A stretch of DNA of 64,000 nucleotides from Chaunax sp. Z400 (Eukaryota; Chordata; Actinopteri; Lophiiformes; Chaunacidae). Numbering within the stretch: the first letter of the stretch is position 1; each line of letters begins with the position of its first letter. A program made the translations under genes and the position numbers. The DNA lies in assembly GCA_037577475.1 (NCBI GenBank), contig CM075184.1, positions 2,161,001 to 2,225,000 of the forward strand, in the 5' to 3' direction. This document shows, one piece after another, positions 47,226-59,590 of the stretch. The notes under the pieces are model-generated. The model worked only from the letters and a program-made list of their open reading frames with translations. It searched no databases and was not told the DNA's origin.

Positions 47226-49645
47226 GTAGCGTCTGCTCTTGCATTGCCTGTGGAGACTGGGTCAGAGCCAGAAGTGTGAGCTTGACATTTGCAAACAGAA
47301 ATAGCTTTAGGCAACAAAATAACTTTTAACTGCTCTGCGACTTGATGATGGTTCAAAATATGTTTGCCATCTCAATTGAGAAATTTTCTGTTTTTCCACA
47401 ACGCACCAAAATCATACACCACACCAAAAGCATATCTGGAATCAGTCTAAATGGTGACAGTTTTGCCAGAAGCAAGCTGGCAAGCTTTAGTGAGCGCCAC
47501 TAATTCAGCAGTCTGCGCTGAGTAGTGTGCTGGAAGAGGTCCAGAACTTACCACCTTGTGTTGAGTTACAACAGCAAAACCCACACGGTTCTTACCAGTG
47601 ACCGGGTCACGTGAAGCAGAACCATCAACCAACAAGATCAAATCTGGGTTTTCAAGGGGCGTGTCCATCAGATCTGGTCTTGGAGAGTAAACCTGTTCAA
47701 GTACTGCCACACAGTTTTGTTCCTCTCCATCACCATGGAAGAGGAAGGAGAGTAGCAGGGTTCAGCACAGTGCATCGTCTCACAATGAATTTAGGCATAT
47801 CTAATAAAACAGTGTTGTATCTCAGCCATCTAGCTGCAGACAAATGAGATGTTTTCTGTTCTAGCAGAATGAAGGAAAGGGCATGTGGAACCAACAGTGT
47901 GAGATCAGAATAACCAACTATGTCTCTGGAGGCCATGACAGCTTTCTCAGCCGCAGCCACAGCTCTAAGACATCTGGCCAAACCTGCTGCAATCAGATCG
48001 AGCTTTGCGGAAAAATAAGCCACAGGTCGTTGGCGCCCGCCATGTTCCTGTAACAAGACTGAAGTCATGCAACCATTTCTTTCATCTACAGCCTGTGTGA
48101 ATGGTGTCAAGGGATTAGGAAGTCCCAAAGTTTGAGCAGTCTGAAGAGTCAGTTTCAGGTCAGTGAAGGCTTGGGCAGCCTCATCAGTCCAAGTCAGTGT
48201 GTCATGTGGTTGAAGGCCTTTACCATGAATCATTGAGCTCAGTGGCACCTCTAAAATAGCATAATTTGGAATAAACTCTCTACAATAGGAACACATGCCT
48301 AAAAAGGACATCATTTGTTTCTTTGTGATTGGTTTTGGAATGTTTTGGATTGCTTCAGTACGTTTTGGAGAGAGCGTTTTACCTTTCTCAGAGATCAGAT
48401 GTCCAGGGAAAGTTACCTCCTGTTGGACGAACTGTAATTTGGCTCGCTTTGTGACCGTCAGCTGCCAGGTGTTTCAGTAAGGAGATCGTGTCCCATCTAC
48501 ACTGCTCAGCAGTCGGGCTGCAAATCATGAGATCATCAACATACTGTAACAGAGCAGAACCAGGTGTTAAGACAAGATTTTCAAGGCTGTTACGCAGGAC
48601 TTCATTGTAGACGGTTGGAGATTCACAATAGCCTTGACAGAGTCTGGTAAATGTGTAGTTTTCACCATTAAAATTGAATGCAAACCAGAATTGACTGTCA
48701 CGGTGAACTGGAACACTGGAAAATGCATTTGAGAGATCAACAACAGAGAACCATCTGGCATCTGAGGGAACTTGAGACAGAATAGTGTAGGGATTTGGAA
48801 CATTTGGAGCTCGTGGTACTACTGCTGCATTTACTGCTTGCAGATCCTGAACAAACCTCCACTCTGTAGGTTGTCCAGTGTCTCTGATTTATTTGACCGG
48901 AACTTTTGGTTTTCTGACAGGTGACTTTTTACACGGAACGATGACACCTGCTTTTAAGAGAGAATCAAACACGGGAGTGATAGCTTCAGGTTTCAGTGGA
49001 TATTGTGGTTTACATTGTGTGGCGGCTGTAGCTCAGTGGTAGAGCAGTCGTCCACTTATCAGAAGCTTGGTGGTTCGATCCCCAGCCCCTGCAGCCTACA
49101 TGTTGAAGTGTTCATGGGCAAGATACTGAACCCCAAACAGCCAGCCAATGGCTGTTCCATTGGTGTTTGCGTGAATGGTTACCGCTCCCAATGAGCAGGT
49201 GGCACCTTGCATGGTACGAATGCCACCACTGTATGAATGTGTGAATGCTGGCTTGTGTTGTAAAGCGCTTTGAGTGGTCATTCAGATTAGAAAGGCACTA
49301 TATAAGTACAGTCCATTTACAAGGTCTGTAGTAAGATTTAGAAGTGATGACAACAGGTTCTGCGCCTTTAACCAGACCAACATCATACTTGCTTTTAGCC
49401 CAGAGGGTTTCGGGGACCTGACTCAGATCGGGGTGTTCACATGCTTCTTCTAGCGACAACAAACAATAAGGGCTTTCACCTAAAATGATACTATCTCTGT
49501 GGGTAGACAACAAGGAGTCAAAAACAGTTCTATACACACCCAGGAACGGGGTAACTTGAACACCGGGTGACACAGAGTCAGACCAGTCAGAATCATTAGA
49601 CTCAATGCAAGATCTAGTCCCATACCTAGGTCTTGCCAAGAAAAA
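47226..49645 (-). pseudogene. Retroviral reverse transcriptase and RNase H remnant, SINE-interrupted
   Basis: The RT N-terminal part (49639-49322) is separated from the rest by the SINE. The palm has the catalytic YVDD at 48543-48532. The thumb and connection lie at 48314-47730, and RNase H at 47710-47226 (LLVDGSASRD with its Asp, AELVALTKA with its Glu, final Asp in NARADATAK). Several stops and frame changes separate these blocks. Confidence 0.88.
49015..49315 (+). mobile_element. tRNA-derived SINE inserted in retroviral pol
   Basis: Starts with a tRNA-like head: box A 'tagctcagtggtagagca' and box B 'ggttcgatccc'. The body ends 'aagcgctttgagtggtcatt' and 'aggcactatataagtacag', the conserved tail of a common percomorph SINE. 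TTTACA at 49009-49014 and 49316-49321 is the probable target duplication, and the retroviral frame resumes across it. A second copy begins at 63890. Confidence 0.9.
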
Positions 49646-50500
49646 TCATTATGCTTGCACAGAGAAACGTGCGGCATAGAATTGTCAATCAAGTCATTAA
49701 AAAAATTGGCTTTGTTCAGATGTTAATGGAATAGAAACTGTACAGTTGTGTGCAGATCAAAAAAGCCACTTTGGAGTGAGTGTATCTTGTATTTCAGAAT
49801 ACCATTTTGTTTGATATTCTGGGTCCGGACCTTTGTGAATGTGTGAGGTGCAGTGCAGGTTATGTGGTTTCATGAAATCTGTATAATCAGGAGAGACTCT
49901 GTCATGGGCAAATCGCATCAGGGACTTACATTGTACCTCATCATTGAGCTTCCATTCATACACATAAAGTGCACTGTTCGGATATTCTGGATCACAAGAG
50001 GTCATCATTGTTGGATCCGTTCTTGCGACTTGGACTCCCTCAGGGGTCGAATAAAGGGAGGTTCGCAGTGTACACATCAAATCCCTGCCTAATTAATTCA
50101 TGGGACAATAGTCAGAAAGCAGGAATGAGTGTTTGAATTTTGTGTCCTGCCATGTGCATGAGAGGGGATTGGTAAATTTTTCCACAACTACCAGTGGAAT
50201 GAATGTACCTGCCACTGAGTTTAGGTTGGCTTGTTGAAAGAAAGTTAACCTTTTTCAACACAGAGTGTGTTGCACCAGAATCTACCAAAAATGTAATATT
50301 TTGATAATTTATCATCAGCTGAATTCCAGGCATTTTCTTAAAAGCTTCATTTGTGTATTGAATATAAGTGGGAGTTGGTGTATATAATTTGTTCTTCAGT
50401 TCTAATTTGGCAATCGCTTGCAGAATTATGTGTAATTTTTCCTAACTTGTGTGTGTCATGTTTGTGTGTGCGTGTACATCACCCTCTTTTGTAAAGTTTG
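49646..50500 (-). pseudogene. Retroviral protease region and pol linker
   Basis: ITFLVDSGATHSVL at about 50287-50246 contains the aspartyl protease DSG active site. Downstream frames (50080-49757) have no recognised domain and probably link protease to RT. Stops separate this from gag and RT. Confidence 0.8.
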
Positions 50501-51711
50501 CTTAAGCCGCACCCTGTTCGGAGTCACCCTCCTCTCTGCCGCCGCCAGCCTGATCTTTGTTGGTCAAACTGTGAAGGACCACGTCTCATCTGACGTTGCT
50601 GCTGGTCACCGTTAGGACAGTCTCTGGCCCAGTCACCAAGTTGGCCACACAGGAAACAGACATCAGTGGGAGCTTGGACTCGACCACGACCACGCCCAGG
50701 AAAGCAACCACAGCCACGGCCCGTGCCTCGACCAGGTTGATGTTGGCCTCGTTGTTGATTGCCCTGGGCAGCATTGAACATGGTTATGGCCGCAAGGTGC
50801 AGATCTTTGGACTCTTTGAGGGCAGTTCTTCCTTTATGGGCAGTCAGTCGTTCAAAAGCATGTTGTGCATGGCGTCTCAGCTCCTCTAGGCGAGCATCGT
50901 GGAAGCCCATGCAGGAGCGATGTACCTCATTGGCTATTGATGTTCTCAGGCCATTGAGGAAGCAGTTGCACAGGTGTGTCTCCCAGGCACTTGCATGTTG
51001 ACCCAGGTCAACTGGTCTCTGGATACCACTATGGACAGTGAAAATGGTCAGACGGGTGAGATAGTCAGTGGGAGACTCACCGTCTTACTGTTTGCAAGAT
51101 GTGATCTTTGTCATGTCAACTTTGGTGGGAAACGCCTCTTTGATGGCACCAGCCAGTTCGTTGATGGCAGCTTTGTAGGCATCATTCTGACCGTGATCCC
51201 AGTCAGGGTGTCTGCAGCGGACATTGTCAGCCGGAAATTTGTCAGAGATTTTCTGCCAGTCAGTTGTTTTCATAGTTCTGGACATTAGTCTCTTCAACTC
51301 GACATAGTGGGTCTAAATTCTTGACAGAAAGAAGAAGTTGTTCTGTGAATGCAGTGCCAGAGGCTGAGACATCAGGCAGATGTTTTGCTGCTGCGGTGAT
51401 GTCATCAGTTGTCCAGGAATGATAAACCAGGATCGGACCATCAGGATCAGCCACCTCAACCATGGGGAAGTGTCCACTGGACGACACTTCTTCTTCCCCC
51501 TCGACTGTCCGTGGTTGGCGTCGGCGGGTTCGGTGAGTTTGAGGTGGGACGGGTAAATAGACTTCTCCATCTCCTCCCTCGGCGCCAGGGAAATATGGTG
51601 GTGGACGGGCCGGGGCATCTGGAACCAGTTGTCGGCGTGGCGGGCAGGCATCGAGGTCGGGATCATACCGTCCAGAGGTAGGCAACTGCGGAAGACCAAA
51701 TAATCAGACAT
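50501..51711 (-). pseudogene. Retroviral gag remnant
   Basis: Split over three frames. The first part (51685-51260) has a PPPY late-domain motif (RPPPYF) and capsid start (GPILVYHSW). The middle (51297-51085) is capsid. The last (50910-50524) has a Gly/Arg/Gln-rich nucleocapsid with one zinc knuckle, CFLCGQLGDWARDC, in which the expected histidine is aspartate, so the CCHC motif is broken. Confidence 0.85.
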
Positions 51712-52135
51712 TCAATTGCCGATTCACCATGTTTTCCTCTCATGATGTCCACAATTGGCCCCTCTGGGGTCCCAGACCCCTTTCCCCCTTAGCGCCCATC
51801 CCAAATTGGCTAAGGTCTCGTGCACAAAATTAATACAACACAGACGTCTCTGTGAGGCTTGAGGTTCGTTACGCCACAACCCAAGTAAAAGGCAAACTCA
51901 CTAAAATTCACGCAACCCAGTTACACAGGACCATGTACCACATCAGATCGGAAAACAGGCAAAAATAATTTTAGTAGTTTGATAAAATATTATTTGACAA
52001 TTCTCACCACGTCAGACGAATGTAGAGGATGTTTGAGTTCGTTGGGATCTCAGTGGTGCCGATCAGAGACGGGCCCCAGGGTGATCAGTCCTTGTTTGAT
52101 GACTCGTCCCAGACAAGCACGGCTCCCAACATGAG
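51712..52135 (-). other. Retroviral leader between primer site and gag
   Basis: Untranslated leader expected to hold the packaging signal; no structure assigned by eye. Confidence 0.5.
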
Positions 52136-52153
52136 ATCCCACTTCTGACACCA
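52136..52153 (-). promoter_or_regulatory. Retroviral primer-binding site, tRNA-Leu type
   Basis: The minus strand reads TGGTGTCAGAAGTGGGAT, three bases after the LTR end, as expected for a PBS. From memory it is of the leucine-tRNA type, as in ERV-L elements. Complementarity to a specific fish tRNA should be checked. Confidence 0.7.
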
Positions 52154-52156
52154 AGT

Positions 52157-52573
52157 TGTGATGGAAATTCTTTTTCAAGAATGTCCGCGTGGAACAAGGA
52201 GAAGAGTCCAATAATTCACAATAAACAGTATTAGATATCAAACAATCTGCAGTATTTATTTCTTGCAAGAAAGGTCGACAGCTGACAGAGTACAGAGCAG
52301 TCTGTCGAGTGCCAACAAAGAAGAGACAGTAGCACTCAGTTTTATACATGAAAGCACGTGTGTTCTGGAACATTCTGCAGTTAAAACCTGAGTCTAAACA
52401 TCAATTCAACTGAAGACACAGCACGTCTCACTTCTCTGAAGTGGGTCGAGTGAGCACTAAAACAGGCAATGTGGTTTTATCCTTTGCACCTGTGAGACAG
52501 TGGAGGTTAACACCTGAGTCTAAAGCACTTTATAACATTTAACACTAATAAAACTTAAAAACTTACCATTACA
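52157..52573 (-). repeat. 5' LTR of the endogenous retrovirus
   Basis: 417 bases bounded by TGTAATGG at the U3 start and CCATCACA at the U5 end (minus strand), a 7/8 inverted repeat with TG...CA ends. On the minus strand TATAAAAC (about 52346-52339) is followed by an AAATAAATA polyadenylation signal (about 52262-52254), placing R between them. No second LTR is present, so age cannot be dated by LTR divergence. Confidence 0.8.
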
Positions 52574-53123
52574 TTATACAATATTGTATGGTTCATTTAA
52601 GAACTCAATATGGATAACACGTATAAATGGTAAACCAAAATCAGTATCAGTAAATCAGAGAGGATCCAAGAAGGTACCTCATTTTTTAAAACTTTAAATC
52701 CCTGCTCTGATTCAAACCTGTTTTTCAACTGGGGCCCAGACAGGAGTAGCTGGCGGCCATCCTCAACCTGCTGTGAGGACAAGGCCTGCCTTTCCACAAC
52801 AATTACAACCCCAGGTTGACTATATTGACTCAATATAGAAGCTTCCCTGCATGGAATAAGCAGCAAAGTGTTGATCACTAAGTAGAAGTCTTTGTTTGAA
52901 GTGCTTAAAAACATGTGTTTTTTTCATTTCTATCACTGATGGAGGCCCAGTGAATATTTAATAGTTTTTCAACACTGTATATGTGTCTCTCTGGATTAAA
53001 GAGCAGGATGAGACCACAGCCGTCCTCCTAAGGGTCAGCTGGTTCCTTTAGCAGGGCTACAGCTAAGGAAGAACTCAAAGCCAGTCAGCAACCCCTCAGC
53101 TCAGATCATGGATAAGATAATCT
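52574..53123. other. Flank of the provirus, nothing recognised
   Basis: AT-rich. Starts with the palindrome ATACAATATTGTAT at 52576-52589. No coding exon recognised. Confidence 0.4.
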
Positions 53124-54497
53124 AGGTTTGGATCAGTGAGTAATGTGGTGGATCAGTGAGTAATGTGGGGGATCAGGTGGGGGATCAGGTGGATCAGTGA
53201 TTAATGTGGTGGGTCAGGTGGATCAGTGAGTAATGTGGTGGATCAGGTGGATCAGTGAGTAATGTGGTGGATTAGTGAGTAATGTGGGGGAACAGGTGGA
53301 TCAGTGAGTAATGTGGTGGATCAGTGAGTAATGTGGGGGATCAGGTGGATCAGTAAGTAATGTGGGGGATCAGATGGATCAGTGGGTAATGTAGTGGATC
53401 AGGTGGATCAGTGAGTAATGTGGTGGATCAGGTGGATCAGTGAGTAATGTGGGGGATCAGGTGGATCAGTGAGTAAGGTGGTGGATCAGTGAGTAATGTG
53501 GGGGATCAGGTGGATCAGTAAGTAATGTGGGGGATCAGATGGATCAGTGGGTAATGTAGTGGATCAGGTGGATCAGTGAGTAATGTGGTGGATCAGGTGG
53601 ATCAGTGAGTAATGTGGGGGATCAGGTGGATCAGTGAGTAAGGTGGTGGATCAGTGAGTAATGTGGGGGATCAGGTGGATCAGTGAGTAATGTGGTGGAT
53701 CAGTGAGTAATGTTGGGGATCAGGTGGATCAGTGAGTAATGTGGTGGATCAGGTGGATCAGTGAGTAATGTGGTGGATCAGGTGGATCAGTAAGTAATGT
53801 GGTGGATTAGTGAGTAATGTGGGGGATCAGGTGGATCAGTGAGTAATGTGGTGGATCAGTGAGTAATGTGGGGGATCAGGTGGATCAGTAAGTAATGTGG
53901 GGGATCAGATGGATCAGTGGGTAATGAAGTGGATCAGGCGGATCAGTGAGTAATGTGGTGGATCAGTGGGATCAGTGAGTAATGTGGTGGATCAGTGAGT
54001 AATGTGGGGGATCAGGTGGATCAGTGATTAGTGTGGTGGATCAGGTGGATCAGTGAGTAATGTGGTGGATCAGTGGATCAGTGAGTAATGTGGTGGACCA
54101 AGTGGATCAGTGAGTAATGTGGTGGATCAGGTGGATCAGTAAGTAATGTTGGGGATCAGGTGGATCAGTGAGTAATGTAGTGGATCAGGTGGATCAGTGA
54201 GTAATGTGGTGGATCAGTGAGTAATGTGGGGGATCAGGTGGATCAGTGGTGTAATGTGGGGGATCAGGTGGATCAGTGAGTAATGTGGGGGATCAGGTGG
54301 ATCAGTGAGTAATGTGGTGGATCAGTGAGTAATGTGGTGGATCAGGTGGATCAGTGATTAATGTGGTGGATCAGGTGGATCACTGATTAATGTGGTGGAT
54401 CAGGTGGATCAGTGAGTAATGTGGTGGATCAGATGGATCAGTGAGTAATGTGGTGGATCAGTGAGTAATGTGTGGGATCAGGTGGATCAGTGAGTAA
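53124..54497. repeat. Higher-order GGATCAGTGAGTAATGTG minisatellite
   Basis: About 1.37 kb made of two modules, 'gatcagtgagtaatgtggtg' (20 bases) and 'gatcaggtg' (9 bases), in variable order. A longer block of about 170 bases (with 'gatcagatggatcagtgggt') is repeated near 53350, 53525 and 53890. Confidence 0.95.
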
Positions 54498-55868
54498 TAG
54501 TTCAAAGACTATCAATTTTCAGATTACTTAAAATCAGGATGTTTTATGACTAAATAAAAAACAGCTAAGGTCAGATTAAATCAACCAATTAGAAACTTAT
54601 ATTGTTGTTGAGCTTCTCTCCAGACCTTTACATATTTAATGGGTTGTTATTATCTGTCTGTTGCTGACATCATTGACACATGTCATGTGACGTCTGGTAT
54701 GGCCGTATGTCCACAGCTCTCCTGATGAACACCTGGGTTTATCTGGGACACAGTTTGTTGTGGATCGTGTGGTACAGGACTTTTTTCACTGTTATTGGTG
54801 GCATTGTTGAGGCCAGGTCTCCTAGTGTGATGACTCTGCTGCAATTAGTTGGGGAATGAGCAATCACTTATGAATCCACAGTCCAACCTAGCAGCTTTAT
54901 GAATAAGACTTAACAGGTCAAAGCAGATCCTCGTTTCATATCTAAAAAAAACAGCAACTGCCTATTTAAACTCTATTTTCATCCATATTTTTTTTCTTGT
55001 TTTTTCTAGCAGTATCTTTTCATAGATTACCTGTTAATCAAGTAATCAGATTTATTTTTCCAGATGTGGGGACTTCACATTAGAGCCACAGTTAAGTCAC
55101 AAACTTGATAACTTAATACTGGAGTTGAAAAATCACAGTGACCAGGACATTAATGAGTCATTGATCACCAATAACAACTCCACTTGGACTCCGGTGACTT
55201 AATCAATCAATCACACTCCTTTATTGAGATTAACACTGCTGGCTGTTTTCACTCTATGAGCTCCAACCAAATAAAATGATGCAAGCCTGTTTACCAGTTC
55301 TGAAACTCTGCAGGAGATCAAGTGTGAAGCAACCTAATAGGATTCAAACGTACACGTTTCATGATTTTCAAACAGAGAGAAACAGCTAAGATGTAATGTG
55401 GGATTACTGGAGGAAAAGAAAAAAAACAATAAATGAGGCACTGGATGAGTGAATGAATCAACAAATTAATAATGAGAGATAATGAGATAATAATAATGAG
55501 AGAAAAAGACAAACTCCAGCTGCACATTTTACAGCTCTGTTATCAAAAACCCATCTTCAGTTTATTATATTCACTCAACTAAATACCAGACTAACATGTA
55601 TCATCAATGTGTGGAAATTAATATTCAGCCAAAAGCATGAAATGTCAGTGTTAGCTTGTGTGGTCCAAACCTCTAATGAATGAAATCAGTTGTGAACATG
55701 CTAAAGAAGTTTATGTTGTAAATTCAGTGAACGACCTAAAATGTCTAGATGTTACAATAAACAGAGACACAATTACATGTCACCGTTTTACAGGAAGGAT
55801 GTGTAAATAGTCAACAGTAATGGTTCATTAATCGTTTACAAATGTTTTATAGGTTAGAAGTATTTTCT
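54498..55868. other. Intergenic, nothing recognised
   Basis: AT-rich; no coding exon, RNA gene or named repeat supported. Confidence 0.4.
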
Positions 55869-58039
55869 AGTTTGGGGGATTCCATCATGAGAAACATCCG
55901 CTTCTTCAATGCTGTCACACATTGTTTTCCTGGAGCCACAGTCCCTGTCATATTGCATAAACTCCCAGTGCTGCTGCACTCTCTCCCATCCTCCACCAAA
56001 CGTGTAATAGTTCATGTGGGGTCCAATGATGCAACTTGTCAACAGTTAAAACTTTAGAATACTTGTAGAAAGTCTGTTTTTATTTCCGAGCCCATTCCGA
56101 CTCTGGCTTCTGTTGTTTGAGTTTCTGCTAAAATGGAGCATTTTAGCAGAATCCTTAGCCTCAACACCTGGCTACAATCCTTCTGCAGTGCTCACAATAT
56201 AGGTTTTATTGACAATTTCAATCTGTTTTGGAATCGCTCCTTTCTTTTCAGAGCTGCCCTGCTAAATGATCATTATCAAATAAGTCTCTCTTAATCAATG
56301 ACTTGATTACTACTCATAAATTAGATTTTATGTTCCTTACTGAAACCTGGCTTGATTCAAACAACAGAGCAGCTGTTCTTACAGAATCAGCACTCCCAAA
56401 TTTTAACTTCATTGATGCCCCCAGAATGGACAAGAAAGGGGGAGGAGTAGCTGCTCTTTTTTCAGACCAGTTTTAGTGTAAGCAGGTATCATTTGGAGAA
56501 TTTTCATCATTTGAATATCTTGCTGCTGTACTAAAAGGCTCTCCCTGTGTCTTACTCATGATTATATACAGACCTCCAAAGTATTGTGGCAGTTTCTTAG
56601 ATGAATTTGCCAAATTGCTCTCCATAATCTCCTTGGAATATGACTGCCTATCTATATCAGGAGATTTCAACATTCATATTGACAACCCCAAATATTTTAA
56701 TAACTTACTGGACACCTTTGGACTAACTCAACGTGTCTCTGGGCCCACCCACAACCAGGGTCATACTTTAGACCTATTTATCACAGGAGGTCTTAAGTCA
56801 TCATTTCTTATTGCTGTTGATGTTGCTCTGTCTGATCACTTTTGTGTTTTCCTTGAATGTCTATGACTCCTGACACTCACATTAGATCAGAAGCTGTTAA
56901 GATAGGCTACATTAATGACAATACGGGCTCGCTTTTTAAGCAGGCAATTTGCCTGTCACCAACTTTCACTTCAGCATCTGTTGATGATCTCCTTGAACAT
57001 TTTAACACCAAAATCATGAATATTTTTGATAAAATCGCACCTGTTAAGGTGAATGTATTCTCTGGTAAGCAAAAGGCACCATGGAGAAACGCTACATCAG
57101 TAAAAAAAAACAGAGGAGAGAGTGCCGAAAGGCTGAGCGTGAATGGTGGAAAACTAAGCTGCAAATTCACAATGACATCTACAAAGACAGGCTGCATTCT
57201 TATAATCTAGAACTGAAAAATGCAAGACAATCTTTCTTCTCGGACATCATCAATAAAAATACTAACAATGCACGCACCTTATTCGCCACAGTTGACAGAC
57301 TGACCAACCCCCCAGCACAGGCAGCCCCCGAACTTCTCTCGATTGATAAATGCAATGAATTTTCTCTTTTCTTTAGAGACAAAATTCAAAATATCAGACA
57401 AACTATCAGCAGTTCAACAATGAACAAGCGTATGTCACCACTACTTCCACATTACAGTAACTTGGTAAACATGAACCAGTTTAATACCATTGATTATAGT
57501 ACTCGGGAGGAAATTGGACAACATCTTAAACATTCAACATGCTGCCTTGACACTATACCAACAAGCTTTTTTAAAAATGTCTATAGCTGCCTGGCAACTG
57601 ACTTACTCCAAATAGTTAATAACTCCCTCTTCTCAGGAATCTTTCCAAAGGCCTTGAAAACGGCAGTCATTAAGCCTTTTTAAAAAAGAGTAATTTGGAT
57701 GCTTCTGTAATCAGCAACTACAGACCCATATCAAATTTACCATTTATAAGCAAAATACTTGAAAAAGTTGTTTGCCAACAACTTAACAACTACTTAACTT
57801 CCAACGGTCTACTCGACAAATTTCAATCAGGCTATCGACCGCACCATAGCATAGAAATGGCTTTAATTAAAGTTCTAAAAGACATTCACATGAATACTGA
57901 TGCAGGCAAAATTTCAGTCCTTGTGCTATTTGATCTCAGCGCTGCTTTTGATACAGTGGACCATTCAATACTACTGGATAGACTTGAAAACTGGGTTGGA
58001 CTCTCTGGTACAGTCTTAAACTGGTTTAGGTCCTACCTA

Positions 58040-59590
58040 CTCAACAAAAATATAAATGCAACACTTTCGTTTCAGCTCCAATTTTTCATGAGTTGAAAGC
58101 AAAGATCCAAGACTTTTTCTATGTACACAAAAGGCCTATTTCTCTCAAATTTTGTTCATGTGTGGCATATCAAGATGCTGATTAGACAGCATGATTATTG
58201 CACAGGTGTGCCTTAGGCTGGTCAAGATAAAAGGCCACTCTAAAATGTGCAGTTTTATCACACAGCACAATGCCACAGATGTCACAAGTTTTGAGGGAGC
58301 GTGCAATTGGCATGCTGACTGCAGGAATGTCCACCAGAGCTGTTGCCCGTGAATTGAATGTTAATTTCTCTACCATAGGCCTCACAACCGCAGACCACGT
58401 GTAACCACGCCAGCCCAGGACCTCCACATCCGGCATCTTCACCTGCAAGATCGTCTGAGACCAGCCACCTGGGCAGCTGATGCAACAATTGGTTTGCATA
58501 ACCAAAGAATTTCTGCACAAACTGTCAGAACCATCTCAGGGATGCTCATCTGCATGCTCGTCGTCCTCACCGGGGTCTTGACCTGACTGCAGTTTGTCGT
58601 CGTAACCGACTTGAGTGGGCAAATGCTCACCTTCGATGGCGTCTGGCACTTTGGAGAAGTGTTCTCTTCACGGATGAATCCCGGTTTTCACTGTACTGGG
58701 CAGATGGCAGAAAGCGTGTATGGCGTCATGTGGGTGAGCGGTTTGCTGATGTCAACGTTGTGAATAGAGTGGTCCATGGTGGCGGTAGGGTTATGGTATG
58801 GGCAGGCATATACTACGGACAACGAACACAGGTGCATTTTATTGATGGCATTGTGGATGCACAGAGATACCGTGACGAGATCCTGAGGCCCATTGTTGTG
58901 CCATTCATCCACCACCATCACCTCATGTTGCAGCATGATAATGCACGGCCCCATGTTGCAAGGATCTGTACACAATTCCTGGAAGCTGAAAACATCCCAG
59001 TCCTTGCATGGCCTCCATACTCTCCAGACATGTCACCCATTGAGCATGTTTGGGATGCTCTGGTTCGGCGTATACGACAGCGTGTTCCAGTTCCTGCATT
59101 GGCAGCAACTTCGCACAGCCATTGAAGAGGAGTGGACCAACCTTCCACAGGCCACAATCAACAACCTGATCAACTCCATGCGAAGGAGATGTGTTGCACT
59201 GCGTGAGGCAAATGGTGGTCACACCAGATACTGACTGGTTTTCTGACCCCCCCTGCATATCTGTGAAATCCATACTTCAGTGCCTATAAATGTCTCTTTT
59301 CAAGATAAAACTGCACATTTTAGAGTGGCCTTTTATTGTGACCAGCCTAAGGCACACCTGTGCAATAATCATGCTGTCTAATCAGCATCTTGATATGCCA
59401 CACCTGTCAGGTGGATGGATTATCTCGGCAAAGGAGAAGTGCTCACTAACACAGATTTAAACAAGTTTGTGAACAAAATTTGAGAGAAATAGGCCTTTTG
59501 TGTACATAGAAAAAGTCTTAGATCTTTGCTTTCAACTCATGAAAAATTGGAGCTAAAACAAAAGTGTTGTGTTTATATTTTCGTTCAGTG
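58040..59590 (+). mobile_element. Tc1-like DNA transposon inserted in the L2 reverse transcriptase
   Basis: 1551 bases with long inverted terminal repeats of about 110 bases: 'ccaatttttcatgagttgaa' and 'aaaggcctatttctctcaaa' on the left recur in reverse complement on the right. A TA lies at each end (58038-58039 and 59591-59592), the target duplication of Tc1/mariner elements. Removing the insert leaves the L2 frame continuous. Confidence 0.95.
58270..59234 (+). pseudogene. Tc1-like transposase, inactivated
   Basis: Starts MPQMSQVLRERAIGMLTAGM (DNA-binding helix-turn-helix) but hits a stop near 58403 after an internal deletion. The catalytic domain continues at about 58660-59125 (LFTDES, VMVWAGI, LQHDNARPHVA, WPPYSPDMSPIEHVWD: the DD...E core) and shifts frame at about 59095 before the C-terminal NLINSMRRRCVALREANGG. 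At least three breaks, so non-autonomous now. Confidence 0.92.

Larger units (their letters stand above)
45175..52573 (-). mobile_element. Defective endogenous retrovirus, class I-like, 3' LTR missing
   Basis: Minus-strand provirus in the order 5' LTR (52573-52157), primer site, leader, gag, protease, reverse transcriptase, RNase H, integrase, env. All coding regions carry stops and frameshifts, and a SINE sits in pol. The 3' LTR and the rest of env are absent: the element ends in the G-rich minisatellite. The single, non-lentiviral gene order with a class I-type pol and a tRNA-Leu-like primer site suggests a fish gamma/epsilon-related lineage; exact placement needs a phylogeny. It cannot produce virus. 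Confidence 0.92.

Noticed and set aside
49015..49095. Possible tRNA gene (box A and box B present)
   Set aside because: The head continues into a SINE body and tail flanked by a target duplication; the anticodon arm is not well formed.
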